Shown: positions 9,249 through 15,591 of the stretch, in pieces
Numbering within the stretch: the stretch's first letter is position 1
Layout: each line of letters begins with the position of its first letter
NCBI GenBank assembly: GCA_021647535.1
Contig: JAKIUO010000060.1
Span: 1-15,591, forward strand
Source of the DNA: Hyphomicrobiaceae bacterium
GTDB lineage: Bacteria; Pseudomonadota; Alphaproteobacteria; Rhizobiales; JAKIUO01
Direction of reading: 5' to 3'
Length of the DNA: 15,591 nt
Notes under the pieces: model-generated
Told to the model about the DNA's origin: nothing
Seen by the model: only the letters and a program-made list of their open reading frames with translations
Database searches by the model: none
Position numbers and translations under genes: made by a program

Positions 9249-11183
9249 ATGTCAAAAGAGATCCACAAATTCGGCAAATGGCCCTCTGGCGTGAGCGCCG
9301 AATTTGTGGCTGGCAAAGCCCTGCGCTTCCAAAATGTCCAGGCGCTTGGTCCTGAACTTTATTGGAGCGAACGACATCCTGAACAAGATGGTCGTGTGAC
9401 CCTCATGCGCACCCGTTTTGATGGTCAGGCGCATGAGCTGATTGAAGCCCCTTGGTCGGTATGCTCAAAAGTGCACGAATATGGTGGAAGCGCCTTTCTG
9501 GCGACCGACAAAACCATTTTCTTTGTCAATGCAGAGGACCAGCAAATCTGGACCTTGAATAATCCGCCGAATAGCGGAAACGTAAAAACCCTCCCGAATA
9601 CGCCAAAACAGATGACCCATTCACCCGCCTGGCGCTTTACCGATCTCGCTTATGACGAACCACGACAACAGCTGATCTGTATTGGCGAGAAACATAATGA
9701 GACAGACGCGCACCCCCTCAATATGATTGTGGCGATCCCGCTTGCCGGCGATCGGGCGGGCGAAATCATACCACTTGTTAAAGGGGATGATTTCTACGCC
9801 TCCCCTCGCCTCTCTCCAGATGGAAATGAATTGGCCTATCTCAGCTGGAACCTGCCTGAAATGCCGTGGGATCATGCGCAACTGCATCTGGCAAACCTTG
9901 ACCCAAAAGGCCAGATCACATCCACAGCGCAACCAGCAAGCGCTCTTGACGGAGCCTCCTTCCAGCCAGAATGGGCTCTGGACGGTGCCTTGTGGTTTAT
10001 TAATGATGACAGTGGTTTTGGACAGCTCTATCGATATGATCAAGGCAAGATCAAGCTGTTTGCACTCGAACAGGCCGAATGCGGTGCCCCTTTGTGGAAT
10101 CTGGGCATGAAGACCTATGGCTTTCTTGTCGATGGACGCCTTGCCGTGATTTCGCTGCTGCAGGGCAAAGCTGTTTTGTCTTTGATTGACCCCGACGCTT
10201 CCACAGATGTTCACAAGGTCATCGAACAGAATGAAATCTGCGCCATTGATCAGCTGGTGATCTGGAACGACAGCATCGCTGGCATTGTTTCACAATATTC
10301 CAGCCCGCAGGCCATTGCTTCGATTGACACAAAAAACGGCGCGCTGCACATCCTTAAAAGCAGCACAGCCTTTGACCTCCCGTCCAGCGAGCTCTCCATT
10401 GCCCAAACCCTGACATTTAAGAATGACCGGGGAGAAACGGTCTATGGGCATTACTATCCTCCAACCAATAGTCACTACAGCGCCCCTCCACATGAATTAC
10501 CTCCCGTCATTCTCACAGCTCATGGCGGCCCAACTGCGTACTCCAATTGCGGACTGCAACCAAAAGTACAATTTTGGACCTCGCGCGGATTTGGCTATTT
10601 CGATATCAACTATTCAGGATCATGGGGCTTTGGCAAAGCCTATCGACAACGGCTTGATGGCCAATGGGGGCTTGCAGATGTGGCCGATATGGCCGCCGGA
10701 GCACGGTTTTTGACCACAACGGGCCTTGGTGATCCCGAGCGCCTGCTGATCTCTGGCTCCAGCGCTGGCGGCTATAGCGTTTTAATGGCGCTTGTCAGCT
10801 CAGATCTTTTTGCTGCGGGCGCTTCCTATTATGGCATTTCAGATCTGGCGCGTCTCAACGACAGCACTCATAAATTCGAAGCCGGCTACACAGCAAGCCT
10901 GCTTGGTCTCACCCCGGATAATCAGCACAAACGCCTCGAACAACGCTCCCCCTTGTGTCAGGCCGATCATATCACAGCCCCGATGATCTTTTTTCAAGGG
11001 TTGCAAGATAAGGTCGTGCCGCCGGAGCAGGCCGAATTGATGGTTCAGGCCCTCAAAAAAAGAGGCCTTAAAACCGTCTATAAAAGCTTCGACAAGGAAG
11101 GCCATGGCTTTCGCAGCTCACAGACCATCAAGACAGCTCTGGAAATGGAATATCAGTTTTATCTTGATGTTCTGAGCATCTAA
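9249..11183 (+). CDS. S9 family peptidase (prolyl oligopeptidase / acylaminoacyl-peptidase type)
   Basis: The product has 644 residues and no signal peptide, so it should act in the cytoplasm on short peptides. The N-terminal two thirds (about 1-390) have the beta-propeller character of the family, with segments such as SPDGNELAYLSWN and FQPEWALDGALWFIND. The C-terminal alpha/beta hydrolase domain begins around TAHGGPTAYSNCG and contains the full triad: Ser505 in GSSAGG, Asp587 in GLQDKVVPP and His619 in EGHGF. The order and spacing match dipeptidyl aminopeptidases and acylaminoacyl-peptidases. The exact specificity cannot be read from the sequence. The ATG at 9249 gives the N-terminus expected for homologues but has no good Shine-Dalgarno, and it lies 29 bases past the inverted-repeat element, leaving little room for a promoter outside that element. 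Confidence 0.95.
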   Translation: MSKEIHKFGKWPSGVSAEFVAGKALRFQNVQALGPELYWSERHPEQDGRVTLMRTRFDGQAHELIEAPWSVCSKVHEYGGSAFLATDKTIFFVNAEDQQIWTLNNPPNSGNVKTLPNTPKQMTHSPAWRFTDLAYDEPRQQLICIGEKHNETDAHPLNMIVAIPLAGDRAGEIIPLVKGDDFYASPRLSPDGNELAYLSWNLPEMPWDHAQLHLANLDPKGQITSTAQPASALDGASFQPEWALDGALWFINDDSGFGQLYRYDQGKIKLFALEQAECGAPLWNLGMKTYGFLVDGRLAVISLLQGKAVLSLIDPDASTDVHKVIEQNEICAIDQLVIWNDSIAGIVSQYSSPQAIASIDTKNGALHILKSSTAFDLPSSELSIAQTLTFKNDRGETVYGHYYPPTNSHYSAPPHELPPVILTAHGGPTAYSNCGLQPKVQFWTSRGFGYFDINYSGSWGFGKAYRQRLDGQWGLADVADMAAGARFLTTTGLGDPERLLISGSSAGGYSVLMALVSSDLFAAGASYYGISDLARLNDSTHKFEAGYTASLLGLTPDNQHKRLEQRSPLCQADHITAPMIFFQGLQDKVVPPEQAELMVQALKKRGLKTVYKSFDKEGHGFRSSQTIKTALEMEYQFYLDVLSI

Positions 11184-11197
11184 ACGCGCTTTTGATG

Positions 11198-11209
11198 CCC
11201 CCCCCCCCC
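11198..11209 (+). repeat. C12 homopolymer tract
   Basis: Twelve consecutive C follow the S9 peptidase stop by 14 bases. It lies outside any gene, well upstream of the promoter at 11324. Its length invites slippage in replication and also sequencing error. Confidence 0.9.
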
Positions 11210-11323
11210 TCTCGTCTTGTCATTTCAGCAATTTTGAGCCCCTGACAACCGCACTCTGGCCCGCCTCGACGAAACAAAACATATATTTTCCTTACGCTTT
11301 TTCCAGAAAAGTAAGAATTAGGC

Positions 11324-11352
11324 TTCACAATATCCCCCTGTGGCGATATATA
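11324..11352 (+). promoter_or_regulatory. Sigma70-type promoter of the four-helix membrane gene
   Basis: TTCACA (5 of 6 to TTGACA) at 11324-11329 and TATATA (4 of 6 to TATAAT) at 11347-11352 are separated by exactly 17 bases. The expected transcript start is about 11359, some 44 bases before the TTG start. Confidence 0.5.
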
Positions 11353-11359
11353 AAAAGTC

Positions 11360-11381
11360 TGCGTCATAGTGTAGCGACGCA
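11360..11381 (+). promoter_or_regulatory. Leader hairpin just before the ribosome site
   Basis: TGCGTC (11360-11365) pairs with GACGCA (11376-11381) around a 10-base loop. It would sit at the very 5' end of the transcript from the promoter at 11324-11352 and ends 9 bases before AGGAG, so it may stabilise the message or affect translation. Confidence 0.45.
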
Positions 11382-11402
11382 AAATATACGAGGAGACAGA
11401 AT

Positions 11403-11831
11403 TTGCTGGATATCAGAGATAAGCGTTTTTTGGGTCAGGGCATGTTCGCTTGGCTTTTTTTGCCCTTGGTGGCGCTGTTCAACATATTCTTGCGTGATGG
11501 TGTCATCATTCCGCTTGTTGGCCCCGAACTGGCCGTGCCAATCAGTACGGTGGTGCTCCTTGTGATGCTCTATGCCACAGCCTACTTTCTGCTTTCTGGC
11601 GTTGAACGCCCGACCAGTTGCGGTATTTCTTTTCTGCTCGGCGTCATCTGGGTTGCTTTTGCTATTGTTTTTGAAGCCTTATTCGTCGTTTTTGGCCTTA
11701 ATCAACCCCTCAGTGAGCTCTGGAAAACACTAAGTCTGCCAGCGGTTCTGGAAGGTAATCTGTTCCTTGTTGTGCTGGCCATGCTGTTTCTCGCCCCGGC
11801 CATATGTGCCTCCAAAAGACTGCGCGGGTAG
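11403..11831 (+). CDS. Small integral membrane protein with four predicted helices
   Basis: The product has 142 residues from a TTG start; AGGAG at 11391-11395 lies 7 bases upstream and no ATG near the beginning has a comparable site. Four hydrophobic stretches are visible: about 13-31 (GMFAWLFLPLVALFNIF), about 43-67, about 74-98 and about 116-135. Short charged links such as LSGVERPTSCG separate them, and the end is basic (SKRLRG). The FNIFLRDGVI start, the FEALF segment in the third helix and the EGNL segment before the fourth resemble an uncharacterised group of small proteobacterial membrane proteins, but I cannot assign a function. It appears to be transcribed alone from its own promoter. 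No cysteine pair, metal motif or transporter signature is visible. Confidence 0.75.
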   Translation: MLDIRDKRFLGQGMFAWLFLPLVALFNIFLRDGVIIPLVGPELAVPISTVVLLVMLYATAYFLLSGVERPTSCGISFLLGVIWVAFAIVFEALFVVFGLNQPLSELWKTLSLPAVLEGNLFLVVLAMLFLAPAICASKRLRG

Positions 11832-12170
11832 CCCCCTCTCTTGCTATTGGGGAGCTTGCCTGACACAGGTTTATAAACGGCCTACCGCTACCCGCTTCAT
11901 CTCCCTCTTCCTTTTGAGCAGATGAGCTGTCCTTCCTTCTCACCGGCAGACCCATTGGGTTTATATATACTCAAAAACCCGAAAAAAGATTGCGAAAAAC
12001 CGTTGTCCTATCAAAGAGGTTCACCCGTCAGCAGCCAAATAGCTTGTAGCCGCTGGCTATAGCACTTTCTTCCACATATATTATCGTGCCATCTGTTTGG
12101 CACAAACTTGCTGTTTATTGTTTGGCAGAACAGTTGTATTCCTCTTACAAAACACCATAATGCAGGAATT
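11832..12170. other. Intergenic stretch before the DUF1499 gene
   Basis: A weak hairpin (CCCC against GGGG, about 11833-11852) follows the membrane gene without a T tract. Two small dyads occur further on: TAGCC-GCT-GGCTA at 12047-12059 and GTGCCA against TGGCAC at 12086-12103 with a 6-base loop. The second lies 68 bases before the ATG and is a possible operator. I see no gene here. Confidence 0.5.
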
Positions 12171-13280
12171 ATGAGAAATACCAAACCGGATATGTCTTCA
12201 AGATCACTCTGGAGTATGAGGCTGGCGCTTTTTGCCGCTCAGCTCATCGTCGTCACCGTTTTACTGCACAGATTCGCTTCGCTGCCAACCGCCTATGCGA
12301 TCAATTTGATTGTGACATCTCTCATCGGAGCGGCTGCAGCCATCTTGCTGTCCGTTCTGTCCTTCTCGCAAATCTGGAATACCGGTGTCAAAGGCACAGG
12401 GCTCGCCTTGTCGGCTCTTCTTGTAGCCCTGACGATTTTTGCCATACCGCTTTATTACCTGCCAAACCTCATAAGACTGCCAGCCATAAATGATATAACA
12501 ACCGACCTGCTGGCCCCTCCACAATTCCAGAAAATTGCCATATTGCGCGAACAAGGGGCCAACAGCGTCATCTATCCGGGCAATCAGTTTATCTCGGCCC
12601 AGGCAAAGGCCTATCCCGACATAAGTACATTGAGGCTGGAGCGCTCCAGAGATGACAGTTTTGATCTGGTGCATGGCGTCATTCAAGACCTTGGCTGGAA
12701 AATCGTTCGAGAACAGCAGCCTGGTAATGGGGCCCGTACCGGTATTATTGAAGCTGTCGACAAATCTCTATTTCTGGGTTTTAGCGACGATATTGTTGTG
12801 CGCGTCCAGGGTAATAAACGCTTTGCCCGCATCGACATGCGCTCGGCTTCAAGGTATGGGCGTCATGACCTTGGCATCAATGCCAAGCGTATTCGCGAAA
12901 TGTTCAGTGTCGTGAAAACGCGTATCGCCAAAGCAGAGGCCAAACGCATTGACAATCTGGAACGTCGGCGCATAGCCAGACAGACACAGATTGACAAAAA
13001 GAAAAAAGAATTGGTCCGTCTACGCCGCAAAAGAGAGAATGATGCCAAACGCGGCCCCATCATGCTGCCCAAAGCCAACTTTGATCAGCTCGGTGTTGAA
13101 CCGGGACAAGGAGATCTGGACCCCCTGTCACAAACCGGGCAAGGGAATCCGATCCTCAATGGTCTATCGCGCAAATCCTCAAGAAAAAAGATACGAAGGA
13201 AGGGGCGCTCACAAAAACTTCGTCGCTCGAAACGCAAACGCAAGCGTAAAAAATGGGTTCCATTCAAGTTTTTTCCGTAG
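12171..13280 (+). CDS. Membrane-anchored DUF1499 protein with coiled-coil and basic tail
   Basis: From the ATG at 12171 the product has 369 residues. The start is supported by GCAGGA just upstream; a TTG at 12108 would add 21 residues without a ribosome site. Three membrane helices lie at about 14-37, 40-69 and 77-101. Residues about 106-250 match DUF1499: NDITTDLLAPPQF, AKAYPDISTLRLERS, DLGWKIV, FLGFSDDIVVRVQG and DMRSASRYGRHDLGINAKRI. The domain should sit outside the inner membrane. The unusual part is beyond: a charged helix likely to form a coiled coil (about 251-295), a proline/glycine linker, and a very basic end (about 333-363) with RKSSRKKIRRKGRSQ and SKRKRKRKK. A plain DUF1499 protein ends near residue 250. 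The tail could bind an acidic surface such as lipopolysaccharide, nucleic acid or lipid head groups; this is inference. The last 17 bases overlap the convergent hydrolase gene. Confidence 0.85.
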   Translation: MRNTKPDMSSRSLWSMRLALFAAQLIVVTVLLHRFASLPTAYAINLIVTSLIGAAAAILLSVLSFSQIWNTGVKGTGLALSALLVALTIFAIPLYYLPNLIRLPAINDITTDLLAPPQFQKIAILREQGANSVIYPGNQFISAQAKAYPDISTLRLERSRDDSFDLVHGVIQDLGWKIVREQQPGNGARTGIIEAVDKSLFLGFSDDIVVRVQGNKRFARIDMRSASRYGRHDLGINAKRIREMFSVVKTRIAKAEAKRIDNLERRRIARQTQIDKKKKELVRLRRKRENDAKRGPIMLPKANFDQLGVEPGQGDLDPLSQTGQGNPILNGLSRKSSRKKIRRKGRSQKLRRSKRKRKRKKWVPFKFFP

Positions 13281-14235
13281 AATTAACAGAATAAAAACGG
13301 GCATCGAAACCCTCACCATCCGTCTGTTCAATACGCCCTTTTTGCGCAAGATATAAAAGGTGGGCGAGCACTGATAAAGCAGCTGCTGGTTTTAACTCCT
13401 CGTCAAGATCACGATAAATCAAGAGCACGATTTCGCTGACTTTACTCTTGCCGTTCTGCACCGCCTCAAAGATTGATTTTTCACGCCACTGACGATGCAA
13501 TACATAGGACCGCAGCAGTCTTTTAGGCTTGGCAACCTGTCCGCCATGCCCAGGCAGATAGAGCTCGTCATCACGCTTTGACAGTTCGTGCAGCGAGTTC
13601 ATATAGTCGCTCATACTGCCCTCTGGCGGCGCAATCACACTGGTACTCCAGGGCATGATATGATCACCAGTGAACAGAGCTTTCTCTTGTAAAAGCGCGT
13701 AACAAACATGATCCGGCGCATGGCCCGGCGTATGAACAACGCGCAAGGTCCAGTCCTCTCCCCGCACCTCATCGCCATGACTGAGCACCCTATCAGGTTT
13801 AAAACTGATATCCGCAAAAGACACCGCCAGCTCACCCGGTTTTAAAGGCTTTTGCTCCTTGGAGAACTGACTTTCAATTGGCGGATGGAAAGCACCTCTT
13901 ATGGCATTGGGGGCGCTAAATGCATAAGTGGTTGCCCCGGTCAATGCCCTCAGCCTTGGCAGCGCCCCACAATGGTCCTTGTGTGTGTGGGTCAGAAAAA
14001 TTCGGGTGATACGTTCCCCAGACAAAGCTTTTAATAGACTTTGAACATGCTTTTCACAGTCCGGCCCAGGATCAACGATCGCCACATCCCCATAACCCAG
14101 CACATAGACATTGGTCCCCTTAAAGGTCAAAGGCCCCGGATTATCAGCAACAAAGCGACGCACAATCGGAGATAAAGCTGTGGCGATGCCATATTCAAAA
14201 TTTATATCACTGGAAAAAGGATTATTTTGTGCCAT
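13264..14235 (-). CDS. Metallo-beta-lactamase-fold hydrolase (LACTB2-like)
   Basis: The product has 323 residues, with no signal peptide. It carries all metal-site motifs of the metallo-beta-lactamase superfamily: THTHKDH (His83, His85, Asp87, His88), His172 in TPGHAPDH, Asp191 in TGDHIM and His230 in LPGHGG. Two metal ions, normally zinc, would be held here and activate water. After the core, residues about 240-310 are helical and fit the winged-helix extension seen in LACTB2-like proteins (HRQWREKSIFEAV, KPAAALSVLAHLLYLAQKGRIEQ). Members include ribonucleases and thioester or ester hydrolases, so the substrate is open. The ATG has AGG about 9 bases upstream (GGCAGGTCACAG). The gene converges on the DUF1499 gene and overlaps it by 17 bp, with no terminator between them. 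Confidence 0.93.
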   Translation of the reverse strand: MAQNNPFSSDINFEYGIATALSPIVRRFVADNPGPLTFKGTNVYVLGYGDVAIVDPGPDCEKHVQSLLKALSGERITRIFLTHTHKDHCGALPRLRALTGATTYAFSAPNAIRGAFHPPIESQFSKEQKPLKPGELAVSFADISFKPDRVLSHGDEVRGEDWTLRVVHTPGHAPDHVCYALLQEKALFTGDHIMPWSTSVIAPPEGSMSDYMNSLHELSKRDDELYLPGHGGQVAKPKRLLRSYVLHRQWREKSIFEAVQNGKSKVSEIVLLIYRDLDEELKPAAALSVLAHLLYLAQKGRIEQTDGEGFDARFYSVNSTEKT

Positions 14236-14300
14236 CTGTGACCTGCCAACAAAAAGACACTGTAAATTTGCTCGAAGTAACAGGGATTAAACCTGCAATC

Positions 14301-14326
14301 TTCGCTTTCCAAATTTTGGTAGCGAA
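14301..14326. repeat. 26-bp imperfect dyad
   Basis: TTCGCT (14301-14306) is inverted in AGCGAA (14321-14326), and the middle holds CCAAA-T-TTTGG as a second inverted pair, with two and one unpaired bases at the joins. It lies 66 bases upstream of the hydrolase ATG and 385 upstream of the recombinase start, and could be an operator or a recombination site. Confidence 0.6.
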
Positions 14327-14603
14327 CATATAATTTAGCACATAAAGAAACCCATAACAAATTGATTTGTTGACAGTTGTGACACTTGTTCCTGCTCTCC
14401 CTCGGATTATTTTCAATCCTTGTAGCTTTTTTGATTTCGGCCTCGCACCTGCTGACCTTGACTTCAAATCACTGTGAGATTTTTTGATATGCATGCTGAT
14501 ATATACGGCATCAAATTCAAAACTGTACGGATTGAAAAGTGGAAGATTGTCAAGGGATAAAGTGTGATAATTTCAAATTGAGAAGTTTTTATTAATGTTT
14601 TTA

Positions 14604-14632
14604 TTAAATATATCAACATCTTGAGATATAAT
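14604..14632 (+). promoter_or_regulatory. Promoter of the serine recombinase
   Basis: A perfect -10 box TATAAT lies at 14627-14632; the best -35 at 17 bases is the poor TTAAAT (14604-14609). An inverted repeat (TATATC at 14609-14614 and GATATA at 14625-14630) covers the spacer, so binding there would block polymerase. Confidence 0.4.
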
Positions 14633-14646
14633 TATCAGTGTCCTGT

Positions 14647-14664
14647 GGTATTATACGTTATACC
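14647..14664. promoter_or_regulatory. Operator-like dyad in the recombinase leader
   Basis: GGTAT (14647-14651) and ATACC (14660-14664) are inverted around TATACGTT, about 8 to 25 bases past the expected transcript start. The position suits a repressor or recombinase self-control site. Confidence 0.35.
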
Positions 14665-14710
14665 AACGGACATTGGTGAAACGTGCAGGATTTTTAGTAG
14701 GAGTATTGCT

Positions 14711-15382
14711 GTGAACATCGTCACTTATAAAAGAGTCTCAACCCGCGAACAGGGTCAAAGTGGCCTCGGTCTTGATGGACAGGAAAACACAATCCAGCGT
14801 CACGTTGAAAGAACTGGCAACAATGTTGTAGGTGCATTTGTGGAAGTTGAAAGCGGACGCAAAGATAGTCGTGTGCAACTGAAAAAAGCGATTGCCTTGT
14901 GCAAAAAAACTTCGTCAACGCTGTTAATTGCAAAATTAGACAGGCTTTCGCGTAGCGTTTCATTTACAAGTGCGCTGATGGAAAGTGGCGTAGAATTTAT
15001 TGCTCTGGATATGCCCACAGCTTCTAAGCTAAATATTCACATCCTGTCCGCAATTTCGGAGCATGAAGCAGATACGGTCAGCTCAAAGACGAAGACAGCC
15101 TTGGCTGCTTTAAAGCGTAGAAATGTTAAACTTGGTTTCGCCGCTGACAGAACTGACCAAGCTGAATGTGCTAGAAAGTCCGCACAAGTCAGAGGTAGCA
15201 GGGTTGATGATTGGAGCGAAAGCCTACGCAGTACAATAGAAGGTTTACAAGCTGCTGGAGCGAACACAACTGTTAAATTGGCAACTGCCTTGAATGTGAT
15301 GGAAAAGACTACACGGCGCGGTTGTGAGTTCAAGCCTACTACTGTCAACAGGCTTTTGAAGCGTTTGGCGCGAGCCTCCTGA
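14711..15382 (+). CDS. Small serine recombinase (resolvase/invertase family)
   Basis: The product has 223 residues from a GTG start; AGGAG at 14699-14703 lies 7 bases upstream. The frame opens earlier, but the expected N-terminus is MNIVTYKRVST. Ser10 in YKRVSTREQ is the nucleophile that would join to DNA, and Arg78 and Arg81 in AKLDRLSRS are the usual active-site arginines. Residues about 110-142 form the long helix of the family (SEHEADTVSSKTKTALAALK) ending NVKLG. The last 50 residues (IEGLQAAGANTTVKLATALN, then a basic RRG segment and VNRLLKRLARAS) look like the short helix-turn-helix DNA-binding end. In the long helix an arginine often found after the glutamate is alanine here, and SKT replaces the common ERT. 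The gene looks complete, is AT-richer than its neighbours, and lies against an insertion sequence, which suggests transfer. It could be a resolvase, an invertase or a remnant of a larger element. Confidence 0.88.
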   Translation: MNIVTYKRVSTREQGQSGLGLDGQENTIQRHVERTGNNVVGAFVEVESGRKDSRVQLKKAIALCKKTSSTLLIAKLDRLSRSVSFTSALMESGVEFIALDMPTASKLNIHILSAISEHEADTVSSKTKTALAALKRRNVKLGFAADRTDQAECARKSAQVRGSRVDDWSESLRSTIEGLQAAGANTTVKLATALNVMEKTTRRGCEFKPTTVNRLLKRLARAS

Positions 15383-15506
15383 CCTAACCCGAATAATTCA
15401 TGAAGCAACCTGATTTGGTTGGCGGGTGTGGATCAAGCTGTTGTAATGTCGTATGATTTTGGTTCTTACACAAGACCTGACACCCCCAACGAAACCTCAC
15501 ACCGCC

Positions 15507-15591
15507 ATGACCGACAATACACCACTTCTCCCCGGCCTGTCACCCATTGCAAATCCCGATATCCGCGCCCGTTTTGACGGCGGCGCATTAT
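15507..15591 (+). CDS. IS1380-family transposase, first 28 codons
   Basis: An ATG at 15507 opens a frame that runs off the right edge. The visible product contains LLPGLSPIANPDI and then ARFDGGAL. The A-x-FDGG-x-L motif close to the N-terminus is characteristic of IS1380-family DDE transposases. The left end of the element should lie in the 124 bases between the recombinase stop and this ATG, but with the right end absent I cannot define the terminal repeat. No strong ribosome site precedes the ATG. Confidence 0.7.
   Translation, partial: MTDNTPLLPGLSPIANPDIRARFDGGAL

Larger units (their letters stand above)
14236..14710. other. AT-rich control region upstream of the recombinase
   Basis: These 475 bases lie between the divergent hydrolase and recombinase genes and become strongly AT-rich from about 14480. 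They contain the dyad at 14301-14326, the recombinase promoter and operator-like dyads. The minus-strand open frame at 14222-14494 overlaps the hydrolase start, has no ribosome site, and is probably not a gene. Confidence 0.55.

Noticed and set aside
12098..12112. Sigma54-like promoter TGGCAC with TTGCT before the DUF1499 gene
   Set aside because: The GG-to-GC distance is 11 bases instead of the strict 12, and the first half is better explained as one arm of the GTGCCA/TGGCAC dyad.
12991..13356. Alternative-frame product across the DUF1499 tail, considered as a frameshift partner
   Set aside because: Neither frame matches a known domain there, and the main frame runs without a break from the DUF1499 domain to its stop, so no frameshift is needed.
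14262..14300. tRNA-like T-arm on the minus strand (GCAGG-TTTAATC-CCTGT)
   Set aside because: The T-loop lacks the normal C, the upstream part folds as one long dyad rather than anticodon and D arms, and there is no acceptor pairing.
14222..14494. Leftward open frame of 90 codons upstream of the hydrolase
   Set aside because: It overlaps the hydrolase start in another frame, has no ribosome site and covers the 26-bp dyad; no protein character seen.

Overview
This window looks like chromosomal DNA from an alphaproteobacterium of moderate GC content. The pointers are the form of the glutamate synthase pair, the DUF2853, DUF2282 and DUF1499 proteins, the S9 peptidase, and a GC-rich stem-loop element next to T tracts. 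I cannot name a genus from the sequence alone.

Layout, left to right. The left edge (1-264) holds a frame-broken leftward reading frame with a good ribosome site, possibly the N-terminus of an IS256-like transposase, and then a perfect 32-bp palindrome. A short rightward RTX-type calcium-binding repeat protein follows (222-884), and its true 5' end may have been lost at that junction. The leftward pair gltB-gltD (7307-1189) encodes both subunits of NADPH-dependent glutamate synthase, separated by only 2 bp and probably translationally coupled. A gene-poor stretch (7308-7932) separates gltB from a rightward secreted protein of the DUF2282/bufferin type (7933-8235). It starts with TTG behind a perfect Shine-Dalgarno and keeps only two of the four cysteines I expect in that family. 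Next come a DUF2853 gene (8680-9012), a 196-bp composite inverted-repeat element (9024-9219), a cytoplasmic S9 prolyl-oligopeptidase-type peptidase (9249-11183), a four-helix membrane protein with a second TTG start (11403-11831), and a membrane-anchored DUF1499 protein with an unusual coiled-coil and very basic tail (12171-13280). The DUF1499 gene overlaps the 3' end of a convergent metallo-beta-lactamase-fold hydrolase gene (14235-13264) by 17 bp.

The right edge is accessory DNA. It has an AT-rich control region with dyads, a small serine recombinase starting at GTG (14711-15382), and the first 28 codons of an IS1380-family transposase (15507 onward). Both ends of the window therefore carry mobile-element traces around a core of housekeeping genes.

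Apart from gltB-gltD, the genes do not form an obvious pathway. The best candidates for something unusual are the cysteine-depleted, partnerless bufferin-like peptide, the composite inverted repeat whose two arms differ in sequence but keep the same hairpins, and the recombinase with its dyad-rich upstream region.
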